Shown here: positions 9,778 through 19,035 of the stretch, piece by piece
Layout: the number at the start of each line of letters is the position of its first letter
How positions within the stretch are numbered: the first letter of the stretch is position 1
Assembly: GCF_047730085.1 (NCBI RefSeq)
Contig: NZ_CP159830.1
Span: forward strand, 1,178,001-1,242,000
Direction of reading: 5' to 3'
Origin: Njordibacter sp937773555
Lineage (GTDB): Bacteria; Pseudomonadota; Gammaproteobacteria; Pseudomonadales; Balneatricaceae
DNA: 64,000 bases
Made by a program: the position numbers and the translations under genes
Notes under the pieces: generated by a model
What the model was told of the DNA's origin: nothing
Seen by the model: only the letters and a program-made list of their open reading frames with translations
Database searches by the model: none

Positions 9778-11460
9778 ATGACTGTAAGAGGAAGTGTTGC
9801 TTGGCAAGCTTTGGATGCGCACCTGCAAAAAGATATTTTGCCCTATTCCCTCAAGCAACTATTTAATGGCTCAGGCGCCCAACGTTTTAATGATCTCTCT
9901 ATGGAAGCTATGGGATTATTGTTGGATTTATCGAAGCAAAAAATGACTCCAAAAACACTAAGCTTGCTTATTAAAATGGCTGAACAACAGGGTTTAAGGC
10001 AAGCTACACAAATGCTCTATAGTGGTGGAGAGATCAATCGATCTGAACTGAGACCCGCATTGCATACGGCGTTAAGAGACTCTTCCTCAGAAAAATACAG
10101 TGATGTCCACGTGGATGGGCAGAACGTAAAGCAGCTCGTTGATAAAAATCTGCTGGACATGGAGAGAATTGCTAGCAAGATACAAAAAGGTAATTGGCTT
10201 GGCTACTCTGGACAGCCTATTACTACTGTCATTAATATTGGTGTCGGGGGTTCTGATATTGGTCCTAATATGGTGTGCCATGCCTTAGCAGAGTTCCGGT
10301 TAGAGACTAAATTCCCATTAGATGTGATGTTTGTTTCCTCCATGGATGGTAGCCAGTTGGCAGAAATGCTGCAGCACTTAGATCAAGGTTCAACCTTATT
10401 TATTATTGCTTCTAAAACGTTCACCACCATAGATACTTTAGCCAATGCTGAGACTGCAAGAGCTTGGTTACGAAAAAAGATACCCAGTGATAGCCTTATT
10501 GGCCAACACCACTTGGTGGGTTGTAGTGCATTTCCAGAACGTATGGCTAAGTGGGGCATACCCTCTGAAAATCAAATTTCTTTATGGGATTGGGTAGGAG
10601 GCCGCTATTCTTTGTGGAGTGGTATTGGTCTACCTATTGCGATTAAATTGGGCATGGCCAACTTTAAGCTGCTTCTTAAGGGCGCAAACGCCATGGACGA
10701 CCACTTTCAAAATGCAAGCCTGCACGAAAATTTACCGGTAATGCTAGCGTTGACAGGTATTTGGAATATAAACTTTTTGGGCTTAAAAGCCCACACGATA
10801 CTGCCCTACGATGGGCGTCTTAAGTTATTGCCTAATTACCTTAGTCAATTAGAGATGGAAAGTAACGGTAAGTCGGTGACAAACGCAGGTGAAAAAGTTG
10901 ATTTTGATACAAGCCCAGTTATATGGGGTGACGTAGGAGCTAACGCTCAGCATGCATTTTTTCAGTTGTTACATCAAGGTACGCCAGCCTACTATGCTGA
11001 CTTTATAGTACCTATAAAACGCACTGCATCTAGCGAATATACTAAGGCTACACGCACTCAACTGGAATATCAGCAGTCGTTAAATTTGGCTAATTGTGTA
11101 GCGCAATCTAGGGTGCTCATGTTGGGTGATGATGTTCTGAGTTGGGATCAAAGCATTGTTACTTCGCCAGACCGTTTGTATCCCGGTAACCATGCATCGA
11201 GTACCCTGATGTTTGATGAACTCACACCAGAGAGTCTTGGACGGTTAATTGCGTTATACGAGCATAAAGTATTTGTGCAGGCTGTGGTGTGGGATATTAA
11301 CCCATTCGATCAATGGGGTGTTGAACTCGGCAAGCAGATTGCTAAAACCACTCTTAATGCTATTCAAAAAAGGCAGTTGGGAGACGCTGATGCAGAGGAC
11401 GCCACATTTGACGCCTCTACTGAAGGTCTGTTAAACCATATGTTTAAACACCACCACTAA
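9778..11460 (+). CDS. pgi: Glucose-6-phosphate isomerase
   Basis: This cytoplasmic glycolytic enzyme interconverts glucose-6-phosphate and fructose-6-phosphate. The 560-aa sequence carries the PGI signatures DGRLKLLPNYLSQLEMESNGKS and WDWVGGRYSLWSGIGLP (the latter includes Glu/His-linked active-site loops). It also has the sugar-phosphate site GVGGSDIGP, and the C-terminal GVELGKQIAK with the catalytic lysine. It starts 85 bp after ligA. Its stop overlaps the stop of the convergent H-NS gene by 4 bp. Confidence 0.96.
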   Translation: MTVRGSVAWQALDAHLQKDILPYSLKQLFNGSGAQRFNDLSMEAMGLLLDLSKQKMTPKTLSLLIKMAEQQGLRQATQMLYSGGEINRSELRPALHTALRDSSSEKYSDVHVDGQNVKQLVDKNLLDMERIASKIQKGNWLGYSGQPITTVINIGVGGSDIGPNMVCHALAEFRLETKFPLDVMFVSSMDGSQLAEMLQHLDQGSTLFIIASKTFTTIDTLANAETARAWLRKKIPSDSLIGQHHLVGCSAFPERMAKWGIPSENQISLWDWVGGRYSLWSGIGLPIAIKLGMANFKLLLKGANAMDDHFQNASLHENLPVMLALTGIWNINFLGLKAHTILPYDGRLKLLPNYLSQLEMESNGKSVTNAGEKVDFDTSPVIWGDVGANAQHAFFQLLHQGTPAYYADFIVPIKRTASSEYTKATRTQLEYQQSLNLANCVAQSRVLMLGDDVLSWDQSIVTSPDRLYPGNHASSTLMFDELTPESLGRLIALYEHKVFVQAVVWDINPFDQWGVELGKQIAKTTLNAIQKRQLGDADAEDATFDASTEGLLNHMFKHHH

Positions 11461-11852
11461 ATACGGCAGCTATCTTTACTGCCGCCGTTGGTAAAGTAAT
11501 ATTCAAATGCCTTTGGTGTGCGACCTCGACCAGACCATTGGTGTGTTGCGCCCTGCGGATCGATAATTTGATATTGTGGTGCTACTGGTTTGCGAGTTTT
11601 TTTGATTTTAGGCGCTTCTCCAGAAAAGAAATCTTCTGGCGTTAGGCCAGCATCAACCATAGCTGCAAAGATGGCTTTTTTTTCTGCGTCTTTTTTGGCT
11701 GACTGGGCAGCAAGTACTGCTTCTTCTTCAGCGCGTTTTTCGATAAACTCAGACAGGCAGTTAGCCATGGTTTTTAGCTGCTCTACACTTAGATTTTTGC
11801 AGGCAGCACGTAAACGGCTTTTATTGCGGGCAATTTCAGAAAATTCAGTCAT
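11457..11852 (-). CDS. H-NS family nucleoid-associated protein
   Basis: The 131-aa protein has an N-terminal helical dimerisation region with a predicted coiled coil (about 1-65) and a C-terminal DNA-binding domain carrying the H-NS core WSGRGRTPKAF at 106-116. Proteins of this family bind AT-rich DNA and silence genes, often foreign ones. It is transcribed toward pgi with a 4-bp tail overlap. The upstream region (11853-12042) is notably AT-rich, which would fit autoregulation, but no specific site can be named. It is related to H-NS/HvrA rather than to MvaT of Pseudomonas. Confidence 0.88.
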   Translation of the reverse strand: MTEFSEIARNKSRLRAACKNLSVEQLKTMANCLSEFIEKRAEEEAVLAAQSAKKDAEKKAIFAAMVDAGLTPEDFFSGEAPKIKKTRKPVAPQYQIIDPQGATHQWSGRGRTPKAFEYYFTNGGSKDSCRI

Positions 11853-12042
11853 AATGGTTCCACGATTAGTTACATTTAACGATACGCACGAGTTTATTTT
11901 TAATTATTTTATTTAGTAAAAAGTAATTAGTATTGATTACATATTCATATAATATGATAAAAATTAATTTGTTTTTTATATTATAAATTGTGCACTGCGA
12001 TAGTAACTTAGTTTAATTTAATTTAATACAAAACTTACGCTA

Positions 12043-12879
12043 ATGAATAAATACGATCTACACACTCACACAAAATGTTCTGATGGTAGTTTACCAGTGA
12101 CAGAATTAATAGATTTAGCAATTGAACGCGGCATTACTCACCTTGCCATTACAGACCACGACACCGTTAAAGCGCACTTACAATTGGCTGCCAATAATAA
12201 ATTTTATAAAGATGATGAAATTAATATTATTAAAGGCATAGAGCTTTCTAGCCAGTGGAATAATATGGGTATACATATTGTGGGTTTAAATATAGATGTT
12301 AATTCAACTGCAATAGAAACTGCTGTGGCTCATCAAACACAATTACGCTTACAAAGAGTAAAAACGATTGCTAAAAAATTAACGCAACGTGGCTTCCCAG
12401 ATATAACTCAAGGTGCAACAAAACTTGCAGGAGATAGCCAAATTGGGCGGCCTCATATTGCGCAGTATATGGTGGAAGAAGGAATGGTATTAAACGTAGG
12501 CCAAGCGTTTAACAAATATTTAGGGGCGGGAAAGGTTGGCGACGTATCCAACATTTGGCCAGACCTAGAAAAGGTTGTTGAGTGGATTAATGCAGCGGGG
12601 GGCATTGCTGTGTTAGCCCATCCCAGTCGTTATAAAATGACGCGCACCAAGCGTCGGCGCTTAATGGCAGATTTTGCAGATGCAGGTGGCCAAGCTATTG
12701 AAGTGTGTGCTGGTAACCAAGTGCCTGGAGTTGCTGAAGAAATGGCAGCACTATGCAGTGAATTTGATTTTCATGCTTCGGTAGGTAGTGATTTTCACAA
12801 CCCAAACTACAAGTGGGTTAAATTGGGTCAGTACCCTAAACTGCCAATATCATGCCGGCCTGTTTGGGAGTTATTTTAA
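12043..12879 (+). CDS. rnm: PHP-domain 5'-3' exonuclease RNase AM (YciV family)
   Basis: The 278-aa protein is a polymerase-and-histidinol-phosphatase (PHP) phosphoesterase. Metal-binding motifs are visible: DLHTHTKCSDG with His7 and His9, AITDHDT (about 37-43), GIELS (about 66-70), LAHPSRY (about 193) and GSDFHNP (about 248). E. coli YciV (RNase AM) matures the 5' ends of rRNA and acts on 3',5'-nucleotide bisphosphates, and the same role is inferred here. It sits directly upstream of scpA-scpB, as trpH/yciV genes do in many gammaproteobacteria. Confidence 0.88.
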   Translation: MNKYDLHTHTKCSDGSLPVTELIDLAIERGITHLAITDHDTVKAHLQLAANNKFYKDDEINIIKGIELSSQWNNMGIHIVGLNIDVNSTAIETAVAHQTQLRLQRVKTIAKKLTQRGFPDITQGATKLAGDSQIGRPHIAQYMVEEGMVLNVGQAFNKYLGAGKVGDVSNIWPDLEKVVEWINAAGGIAVLAHPSRYKMTRTKRRRLMADFADAGGQAIEVCAGNQVPGVAEEMAALCSEFDFHASVGSDFHNPNYKWVKLGQYPKLPISCRPVWELF

Positions 12880-12880
12880 G

Positions 12881-13678
12881 GTGGACATTAGGGTAGAGGG
12901 TAAAGAGTATGAAATACCTGTCGATCTTTATATCCCACCCCATGCATTGCAGGTTATTTTAGAAACCACCTTTGAGGGACCGCTAGATTTATTACTATAT
13001 TTAATTAGGCGCCATAATTTAGATATTCTCAGCATTGATGTCGCTAAGATTACCTATCAATATATTGCTTACATTGAACTGATGGAAGCTAATAGATTTG
13101 AATTAGCAGGCGAATATTTAGTAATGGCTGCAACATTGGCAGAAATAAAGAGCCGTAGCTTGCTGCCAAGCACTCAGACCATAGACGAAGATGAGGAAGA
13201 CCCAAGGGTAAGGCTGATAAAGCAGCTGCAGGAATATGAACGTTTTAAAAATGCCTCTGAAAGAGTGGCCGAATTACCCCGTATGGACAGAGATAACTTT
13301 TCTGTCAACATGAGCATGCCTGATGTTAAACAGGCTCGCCCTCAGCCCACAGTGCAGATGGATGAGTTACTGGCGGCTTATGGTGATGTACTTAAGCGGT
13401 GTGACATGTATGAACATCACACCATATCCCGTGAGCGCCTGTCGACACGGGAACGCATGTCTAGCTTAATGGCTCAGTTACAAGAGCATCAATTTATGTC
13501 GTTTCATGATCTTTTCAATCTATCGGAAGGACGTATGGGTATAGTGGTTACTTTTTTGGCGATGATGGAATTGGTCAAGGAAAAATTAATTAAGTTAGTT
13601 CAGGCGCAAGAGTTTGGGCCCATTCATGTTAGTTTAGGTGGGCAGAATGATTCCCCTAATCAGGAGCTTGCCCTATGA
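12881..13678 (+). CDS. scpA: Segregation and condensation protein ScpA
   Basis: ScpA is the kleisin that bridges SMC heads. The protein has the hallmark ETTFEGPLDLLLYLIRRHNLDIL near its N-terminus, the AGEYLVMAATLAEIKSRSLLP stretch, and a C-terminal winged-helix (FNLSEGRMGIVVTFLAMMELVKE). I choose the GTG at 12881, one base after the rnm stop, with GGGAG at 12866-12870 upstream. This gives about 265 aa. The same frame is open back to 12788, but that extra part lies inside rnm and does not resemble ScpA. It overlaps scpB by 4 bp (ATGA). Confidence 0.92.
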   Translation: MDIRVEGKEYEIPVDLYIPPHALQVILETTFEGPLDLLLYLIRRHNLDILSIDVAKITYQYIAYIELMEANRFELAGEYLVMAATLAEIKSRSLLPSTQTIDEDEEDPRVRLIKQLQEYERFKNASERVAELPRMDRDNFSVNMSMPDVKQARPQPTVQMDELLAAYGDVLKRCDMYEHHTISRERLSTRERMSSLMAQLQEHQFMSFHDLFNLSEGRMGIVVTFLAMMELVKEKLIKLVQAQEFGPIHVSLGGQNDSPNQELAL

Positions 13679-14277
13679 TTACCGAACTGGCGCCCGTGTT
13701 AGAAGCCCTGTTGTTAGCTTCTGATAAGCCCTTAAGTGTTGAACGGTTAGGCCAAGTATTTGATGAGCATGATGGTGTTGATAATAAGCGCATTAAAAAA
13801 ACCCTCAGGGAACTACAAAAAAGTTACGATGGCCGAGGTTATCAGCTTGTTGAGGTAGCGTCAGGTTTCCGCTTTCAAGTGCAGCAAGGCTATGCCCTTT
13901 GGGTGGCACGTTTGTGGCAAGAAAAACCTCAAAAATACTCTAAAGCGTTGCTTGAAACCTTATCTATTATTGCTTATCAACAACCTATTACACGGGGAGA
14001 GATTGAGTCGATACGAGGTGTAGGGGTGAGTTCTTCAATTATTCATACCATGATAGATAGAAGTTGGATTCGGAGTGTTGGACACAAAGAAGTGCCCGGC
14101 CGTCCAGAGTTATTTGCCACTACTAAAGAGTTTTTAGATCACTTTAATTTAAAACAACTCAGCGATTTACCTGCGCTTGATGAGTTAGCGTCATGGGACG
14201 AGGCCACCATGGCGCCAGCCAAGTTAAAACAACCCCAGCAGCAAGAAATCGATGTCGTGACGGAGTCTATACATTAA
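13675..14277 (+). CDS. scpB: Segregation and condensation protein ScpB
   Basis: ScpB binds the ScpA-SMC complex. The 200-aa protein consists of two winged-helix domains. The first begins LEALLLASDKPLS. The second contains YSKALLETLSIIAYQQPITRGEIESIRGV, the strongest ScpB signature, and ends with GRPELFATTKEFLDHFNL. A short glutamine-rich tail follows. It is translationally coupled to scpA through ATGA. With smc at 2456 the full SMC-ScpAB condensin is encoded in this window. Confidence 0.95.
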   Translation: MITELAPVLEALLLASDKPLSVERLGQVFDEHDGVDNKRIKKTLRELQKSYDGRGYQLVEVASGFRFQVQQGYALWVARLWQEKPQKYSKALLETLSIIAYQQPITRGEIESIRGVGVSSSIIHTMIDRSWIRSVGHKEVPGRPELFATTKEFLDHFNLKQLSDLPALDELASWDEATMAPAKLKQPQQQEIDVVTESIH

Positions 14278-14319
14278 GTTATAATAGTATTTCAGATTAA
14301 CTGTATTGATGGGACTATC

Positions 14320-15198
14320 ATGACAGATCAAGACCTTCCCCTTGTGGAAATTTCAGAACTCGTCGAAGAAAAAGCCAGCGACGAAAAACTTCAAAAAGTA
14401 CTTGCCCGAGCAGGTGTAGGTTCACGCCGAGAAATGGAGCGTTGGATTGCGGCAGGGCGAGTAACTATCAATAAAGAAAAGGCCCAATTGGGGGATCGTG
14501 TTACCTGGCGTGATCATATTTCTGTGGATGGCAGGCAGGTAGACTTGGTGTCGCCTAATAATATTGAACGCAGGGTACTTATTTATAACAAGCCTGAAGG
14601 TGAAATTGTTACTCGTTCAGACCCAGAAAATCGCTCCACTGTATTTGATAAGCTGCCGCGCTTAAAAGGCGAACGCTGGATCGCTGTGGGTCGTTTAGAC
14701 ATAAATACTTCAGGGCTATTGTTGTTTACCACTGATGGTGAGCTGGCAAATTCATTAATGCACCCATCGACCACTATTGAGCGCGAATACGCTGTTCGTG
14801 TCATGGGGCATGTGACAATGGAACAAGTGAACACTATGCACAAGGGGGTATTGTTAGACGACGGTATGGCTCGGTTTAATGATATCCAAGAATTTGGTGG
14901 TGAAGGCATCAACCGCTGGTACCACGTGGTTATTATGGAAGGCCGTAACCGCGAAGTGCGCCGTTTGTGGGAATCTCAAGGTTTAAGAGTGAACCGTTTA
15001 AAACGTGTACGTTATGGTAATGTATTTATGCCACCTCAGCTTAGGGCTGGTATGTGGATGGAAATGCCACAGCCAGACATTAACGCGCTTTCTCAATTTG
15101 TGGGTATGCGCCCAAAGAAAGTAAAACGTCGACTGCCTAAGGAACAAGAGAGCTTTGATCGTCAAGAGAAGCGTCAGCGCACTCGCCGCCATGCGTAA
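14320..15198 (+). CDS. rluB: 23S rRNA pseudouridine synthase RluB
   Basis: RluB makes pseudouridine 2605 in 23S rRNA. The 292-aa protein starts with an S4 RNA-binding domain (about 20-75, LQKVLARAGVGSRREMERW). The RsuA/RluB catalytic domain follows, with GRLDINTSGLLLFTTDGEL containing the catalytic Asp, and EGRNREVRRLWE. The C-terminus is basic and disordered (KKVKRRL to RTRRHA), usual for RluB. The scpA-scpB-rluB order is conserved. A TATAAT at 14280-14285 and GGGA before the ATG suggest it may also have its own promoter. Confidence 0.93.
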   Translation: MTDQDLPLVEISELVEEKASDEKLQKVLARAGVGSRREMERWIAAGRVTINKEKAQLGDRVTWRDHISVDGRQVDLVSPNNIERRVLIYNKPEGEIVTRSDPENRSTVFDKLPRLKGERWIAVGRLDINTSGLLLFTTDGELANSLMHPSTTIEREYAVRVMGHVTMEQVNTMHKGVLLDDGMARFNDIQEFGGEGINRWYHVVIMEGRNREVRRLWESQGLRVNRLKRVRYGNVFMPPQLRAGMWMEMPQPDINALSQFVGMRPKKVKRRLPKEQESFDRQEKRQRTRRHA

Positions 15199-15269
15199 GT
15201 TGAGCAAATAACCCAAAAAATTACTTTAGTTCGTCTTAGTAATGTTACTTAGGCCACTGAATATTGCTA

Positions 15270-15300
15270 AATGCCTTGTTTTAAAACAAGGCATTTTTTT
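15270..15300. terminator. Bidirectional intrinsic terminator between rluB and fieF
   Basis: AATGCCTTGTTTT (15270-15282) is followed immediately by its exact reverse complement (15283-15295), and T residues run on to 15300. The complementary strand also gives a T-rich tail. The convergent genes rluB and fieF both end here, so the hairpin can serve both. Confidence 0.85.
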
Positions 15301-15308
15301 GTGCTCAG

Positions 15309-16223
15309 TTATTGTGACAGGGTGGTAAAGCGCTCTGTTTTAGCATGAACCTCTTTGTCTGCAATACTGACAGGGTCAAGATGAATAATGACGTCAGCAT
15401 ATGGGAAGAGTTGTAGGATTCGAAGTTCTATCTCGTCGGCTACATCGTGGGCTTGAATTAACAGCATCCTGTCTTGAAGCTCTAAATGTAATTGAATAAA
15501 CTGCATGTGGCCAGATTGTCTGGTGCGAAGGTCATGCATGCCCATCACCAGTGGGTGTGTTATGGCCATCTGTGTAATATGCTGCCGTTGCTCATCACTT
15601 AACTCATGGTCTAGTAATAAATCAAACGCTGTTTTTGCAATGCCCCAAGCACTGTAAATGACGTATGCGCCAATACTTAATGCTAAATAAGGGTCGGCAC
15701 CGTAATGTCCATAGGTTGCTAAGACCAGTGCGATGATAACGCCAAGATTCATTAATAAATCTGAGGTATAGTGAAGTGAGTCAGCCTCAATTGCAGTAGA
15801 TTTAGTTTGTTTTACAACCTGCCGTTGTAATAATACCAAAGCGCCGGTAAGCCCCATGCTAGCAGCCATAACAATAATGCCAAATGGGGTGTTTTCAATT
15901 ACCACGGGGTCCCACAAACGACCTAAGGTCTGTGAAAGCAACAACCCAATTGATCCTAGAATTAATAAGGCTTGTGCGAGGCCTGCCAGTGCCTCTGCCT
16001 TGCCATGGCCAAAGCGATGTTCTTTGTCAGCGGGGGCCATTGCATAACGCACTGCGAAGAAATTAATTAACGCAGCCGCGCTATCCATGATGGAGTCTAT
16101 TAAAGAGGCTAGCAAGCTGACACTTTGGGTTTCATCCCATGCCCATGTTTTGATAACAATTAAGCTAAGGGCGACAACTACCGAGGCCCAGGTGGCTAGT
16201 TTGATGAGTTGGCTGTATGTCAT
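15309..16223 (-). CDS. fieF: Cation diffusion facilitator, FieF-type iron/zinc efflux pump
   Basis: This 304-aa inner-membrane antiporter exports divalent metal (Fe2+, Zn2+, Cd2+ in E. coli FieF). The transport-site tetrad is present: Asp43 and Asp47 in LIDSIMDSAA, His151 and Asp155 in LHYTSDLLMN, plus His69 and His73 in the HRFGHGKAEA loop. These positions match E. coli FieF with a shift of two. The C-terminal cytosolic metal-binding domain has HDLRTRQSG and IIHLDP. Length and motifs fit FieF closely. Actual metal preference cannot be read from sequence. Confidence 0.88.
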   Translation of the reverse strand: MTYSQLIKLATWASVVVALSLIVIKTWAWDETQSVSLLASLIDSIMDSAAALINFFAVRYAMAPADKEHRFGHGKAEALAGLAQALLILGSIGLLLSQTLGRLWDPVVIENTPFGIIVMAASMGLTGALVLLQRQVVKQTKSTAIEADSLHYTSDLLMNLGVIIALVLATYGHYGADPYLALSIGAYVIYSAWGIAKTAFDLLLDHELSDEQRQHITQMAITHPLVMGMHDLRTRQSGHMQFIQLHLELQDRMLLIQAHDVADEIELRILQLFPYADVIIHLDPVSIADKEVHAKTERFTTLSQ

Positions 16224-16314
16224 AGCCCAAGTATAGCTTAAACCAGTTCGCTCCAGCGCTAATTTTTTGTAACGTTAACAAAACTTGATCAAGGTAGTGA
16301 GAAAGATTTAAAAG

Positions 16315-16338
16315 GCTAACCCTTGAGTAGGGGTTAGC
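16315..16338 (-). terminator. Hairpin downstream of the proS-arsC-DUF2069 operon
   Basis: GCTAACCC (16315-16322) and GGGTTAGC (16331-16338) form a perfect 8-bp stem with an 8-base loop. Read on the minus strand, the hairpin lies 54 bases after the DUF2069 stop and is followed by a weak T-rich stretch (CTTTTAAATCTTT). It is probably the terminator of that minus-strand operon. Confidence 0.5.
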
Positions 16339-16391
16339 TTCCCTTGCTCTGAGTGTTGCCTAGGGGGCGGATTATTATTAAGGGTTTAACT

Positions 16392-16748
16392 TTAAGTCGC
16401 TTTGGCTTCTTCATTAGCGCGGTTATGCCAGCGGATGTGTAGCATGGTACTGGTATAAAGTAGAGTGATGATAAAAGCACCTAAAACACCATTAACTGGC
16501 ACGTACATTATCTCTATCGTGAAATAAATTAATAGTACAAAACACATCCATGCTAATTGGCGCAAGTGTTGCTTGTACATGGCAAGCGCAAAACCTAGTA
16601 AAGGGAAGCACTTAATGCCAATGATAACGATACTGCCAATTTCTGCATAGGGGTGCGCCAGAGTGCTAATGACAAAATAGGCTATTAGCGCAATGTAGGC
16701 TGAAAGGCTTATAACACGAGAGTATTGACGTTTTTTTTGGTACTGCAT
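16392..16748 (-). CDS. DUF2069 family inner-membrane protein
   Basis: The 118-aa protein is almost entirely hydrophobic, with four predicted membrane helices (about 10-30, 35-55, 63-82, 88-106) and a short charged tail. Composition, length and position directly after arsC match the DUF2069 family, whose function is unknown. It begins with a TAATG overlap to the arsC stop, so it is the last gene of a proS-arsC-DUF2069 transcription unit. Confidence 0.75.
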   Translation of the reverse strand: MQYQKKRQYSRVISLSAYIALIAYFVISTLAHPYAEIGSIVIIGIKCFPLLGFALAMYKQHLRQLAWMCFVLLIYFTIEIMYVPVNGVLGAFIITLLYTSTMLHIRWHNRANEEAKAT

Positions 16749-17101
16749 TACAAAATCTCCAAAACAGATTCAGGTGGGCGACCAATACGAGCTTGGCCTT
16801 GATGAATAGCAATAGGCCTTTCGATCAGCTTAGGGTAGTTAACCATTGTAGTAATCAATTCAGCTTGGGTAAGATGAATGCTATCAAGCTGATTTAGCTT
16901 ATAAGCCTCTTCACCTTTTCTCATAAGATCACGAGCATCATTCATACCCAACATGGATAACAACTCCTCTAGTTCTTGCGTACTTGGAACCTGCTCTAGG
17001 TATAGACGAATGTTTGGGATAACACCGTTGGCTGCCAATAAAGCTAAGGTAGCGCGAGACTTAGAACATCGGGGATTGTGGTAGAGAGTTACACTCATCA
17101 T
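16748..17101 (-). CDS. arsC: ArsC-family thioredoxin-fold protein (arsenate reductase-like)
   Basis: The 117-aa protein has the ArsC core LYHNPRCSKSRATLALL, with the redox Cys12 and the adjacent basic residues. It also has VNYPKLIERPI and the phosphate-binding IGRPPE near the end. Glutaredoxin-dependent arsenate reduction is the family reaction. However, no other ars gene is nearby and the gene is coupled to proS, so it belongs to the housekeeping YfgD/ArsC branch and its true substrate is open. It overlaps proS by 1 bp (TAATG). Confidence 0.85.
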   Translation of the reverse strand: MMSVTLYHNPRCSKSRATLALLAANGVIPNIRLYLEQVPSTQELEELLSMLGMNDARDLMRKGEEAYKLNQLDSIHLTQAELITTMVNYPKLIERPIAIHQGQARIGRPPESVLEIL

Positions 17102-18831
17102 TAACGGCCTAGTTTTGCTTTGATAAAGGCTAAGGCACCTTCTAAAGGCATGTCCTCATTCGATTCAGAGCGACGATTACGATATTCCAACGTGCCACTT
17201 TCTAAACCGCGGTCTCCAATTACCACACGATGGGGCAGCCCTATTAGCTCAGCATCGGCAAATTTCACTCCTGGTCGCATTGCTCTGTCGTCCATGATGA
17301 CGTCGATGCCTGCTGCCTTGAGCTCACTGTAAAGGGTGTCTGTTGCAGCGCGAACAGCTTCTGATTTTTCATAATTAAGTGGAATAAGTGCCACTTCAAA
17401 AGGCGCAAGGGCTAGGGGCCACATAATGCCCTTGTCATCAAAGTTCTGTTCAATGCAGGCAGCTACCACGCGGGTGATGCCAATACCATAACAACCCATT
17501 TGCATAAATTGAGGTTTGCCGTTTTCGTTTAACACCGTAGCATTCATTGCCCTTGAGTACTTATCGCCCAATTGAAAAATATGGCCTACTTCAATGCCGC
17601 GTTTGATTTCAATTTCACCATGGCCACAAGGGCTAGGGTCACCTGCAACTACGTTGCGAATATCGGCAACATCGCTATAGCTGCAATCGCGCTGCCAATT
17701 AATGTTGGTAAAGTGATAGCCCGCCTCGTTTGCACCAGCAGTAAAGTCGCTCATTACCGTAACAGCTCGGTCTGCAATAATAGAAATAGATAAGCCAACT
17801 GGCCCTATAGATCCTGGCTGTGTACCTAATTCATCAATAATTCGTTGTTCTGGTGCCATAGTTAGTGGCGCAGCGATCATAGGGTGCTTCTCAGCTTTAA
17901 TGTCATTCATGTTGTGATCGCCACGCAACAATAAAGCGACTAAGGGGTGATGGCCTTCGTCGTCAGCAGTGCCAAGAACGACAAGTGTCTTAAGGCTTTG
18001 ATCTTTAGCTAAGCCTAAAAACTCACACACACTATCTATGGTTTTTTGGTTCGGAGTATGAATTTTCCCCATAGCCTTGCTCGGCGCTAAGCGCAGTGCA
18101 ACAGGCAGCATAGCCTCTGCAGTCTCTACATTGGCAGCAAAGCTGCTGTTAGTATTGTTGCTAAACGCTATATCATCTTCGCCAGATCGCGCCAGTACAT
18201 GAAACTCTTGTGAAGCGTCACCACCTATACTGCCAGAATCTGCCCTCACAGCCCGAAAGTTTAAACCTAAGCGAGTGAAAATATTGCTATAGGCAATATG
18301 CATGGAATTATAGGTTTGCTGCAGGGACTCTTGGCCTAAGTGAAACGAGTAAGCGTCCTTCATAATGAATTCGCGTGAACGCATTACGCCAAAGCGAGGT
18401 CGTACCTCGTCCCTAAATTTGGTTTGAATTTGATAAAAGTTCATCGGCAAGCTCTTATAGCTATGAATTTCCTTGCGCACCATGTCGGTAATTACTTCTT
18501 CATGTGTAGGGCCTATGCAAAAATCTCTCTGGTGACGGTCTTTTAAGCGCAAAAGTTCAGGACCATATTGTTGCCAACGACCTGATTCTTGCCAGAGTTC
18601 GGCAGGTTGAACCGCAGGCATTAATAATTCTTGAGCTCCTGCCGCATCTAGCTCTTCCCGGACAATACGTTCAACTTTACGAATGCTGCGTAAACCCATA
18701 GGCAGCCATGTATAAAGCCCTGAAGCTAAGCGGCGAATTAAACCGGCTCGAAGCATAAGTTGATGGCTGATAACTTCTGCATCTGCAGGGGTTTCTTTTT
18801 GAGTAGCAATTAAAAACTGGCTGGCGCGCAT
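17101..18831 (-). CDS. proS: Prolyl-tRNA synthetase, bacterial type
   Basis: ProS charges tRNA-Pro. The 576-aa class II synthetase has motif 1 around MRASQF to EELDAAGAQELLMPAVQP and motif 2 FRDEVRPRFGVMRSREFIMKDAYSF. An insertion (editing) domain lies at about 230-390, motif 3 is near CYGIGITRVVAA, and a C-terminal anticodon-binding domain contains DDRAMRPGVKFADAELIGLPHR. The insertion domain and length mark the bacterial type that can clear Ala-tRNA-Pro. It is the first gene of the minus-strand operon, divergent from the zinc-ribbon gene. Confidence 0.97.
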   Translation of the reverse strand: MRASQFLIATQKETPADAEVISHQLMLRAGLIRRLASGLYTWLPMGLRSIRKVERIVREELDAAGAQELLMPAVQPAELWQESGRWQQYGPELLRLKDRHQRDFCIGPTHEEVITDMVRKEIHSYKSLPMNFYQIQTKFRDEVRPRFGVMRSREFIMKDAYSFHLGQESLQQTYNSMHIAYSNIFTRLGLNFRAVRADSGSIGGDASQEFHVLARSGEDDIAFSNNTNSSFAANVETAEAMLPVALRLAPSKAMGKIHTPNQKTIDSVCEFLGLAKDQSLKTLVVLGTADDEGHHPLVALLLRGDHNMNDIKAEKHPMIAAPLTMAPEQRIIDELGTQPGSIGPVGLSISIIADRAVTVMSDFTAGANEAGYHFTNINWQRDCSYSDVADIRNVVAGDPSPCGHGEIEIKRGIEVGHIFQLGDKYSRAMNATVLNENGKPQFMQMGCYGIGITRVVAACIEQNFDDKGIMWPLALAPFEVALIPLNYEKSEAVRAATDTLYSELKAAGIDVIMDDRAMRPGVKFADAELIGLPHRVVIGDRGLESGTLEYRNRRSESNEDMPLEGALAFIKAKLGR

Positions 18832-18996
18832 GGGGTAATGAATCCAATAGAAACGAAAAATATAAGCCGCTATTGTATGTTGCCATGGCGTTAGGATAAA
18901 TGCCTTTCACAGCTAAATTAGGAATAAAAAGGCAATAGTTGCACTAATGGGTGATAAAGGTGCATTTTCTGCTGCCTCTGAGGCGGTGGAATGGGG

Positions 18997-19002
18997 TATA
19001 AT
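18997..19002 (+). promoter_or_regulatory. Candidate -10 element upstream of the FmdB gene and aspS
   Basis: A perfect TATAAT lies 33 bp before the ATG of the zinc-ribbon gene, in the 204-bp divergent region with proS. No convincing -35 hexamer is visible at the usual distance, so this is only a partial promoter call. Confidence 0.45.
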
Positions 19003-19035
19003 TTCCGGCTTTTAGATGTTCGGCTGGAGTAGACA

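Noticed and set aside
12788..12880. Upstream extension of scpA from ATG 12788
   Set aside because: It lies inside rnm in another frame and adds 31 residues unlike ScpA. GTG 12881 has a good ribosome site.
16748..17101. Arsenic-resistance operon
   Set aside because: arsC is alone, coupled to proS, with no arsR, arsB or acr3; it belongs to the housekeeping ArsC/YfgD branch.
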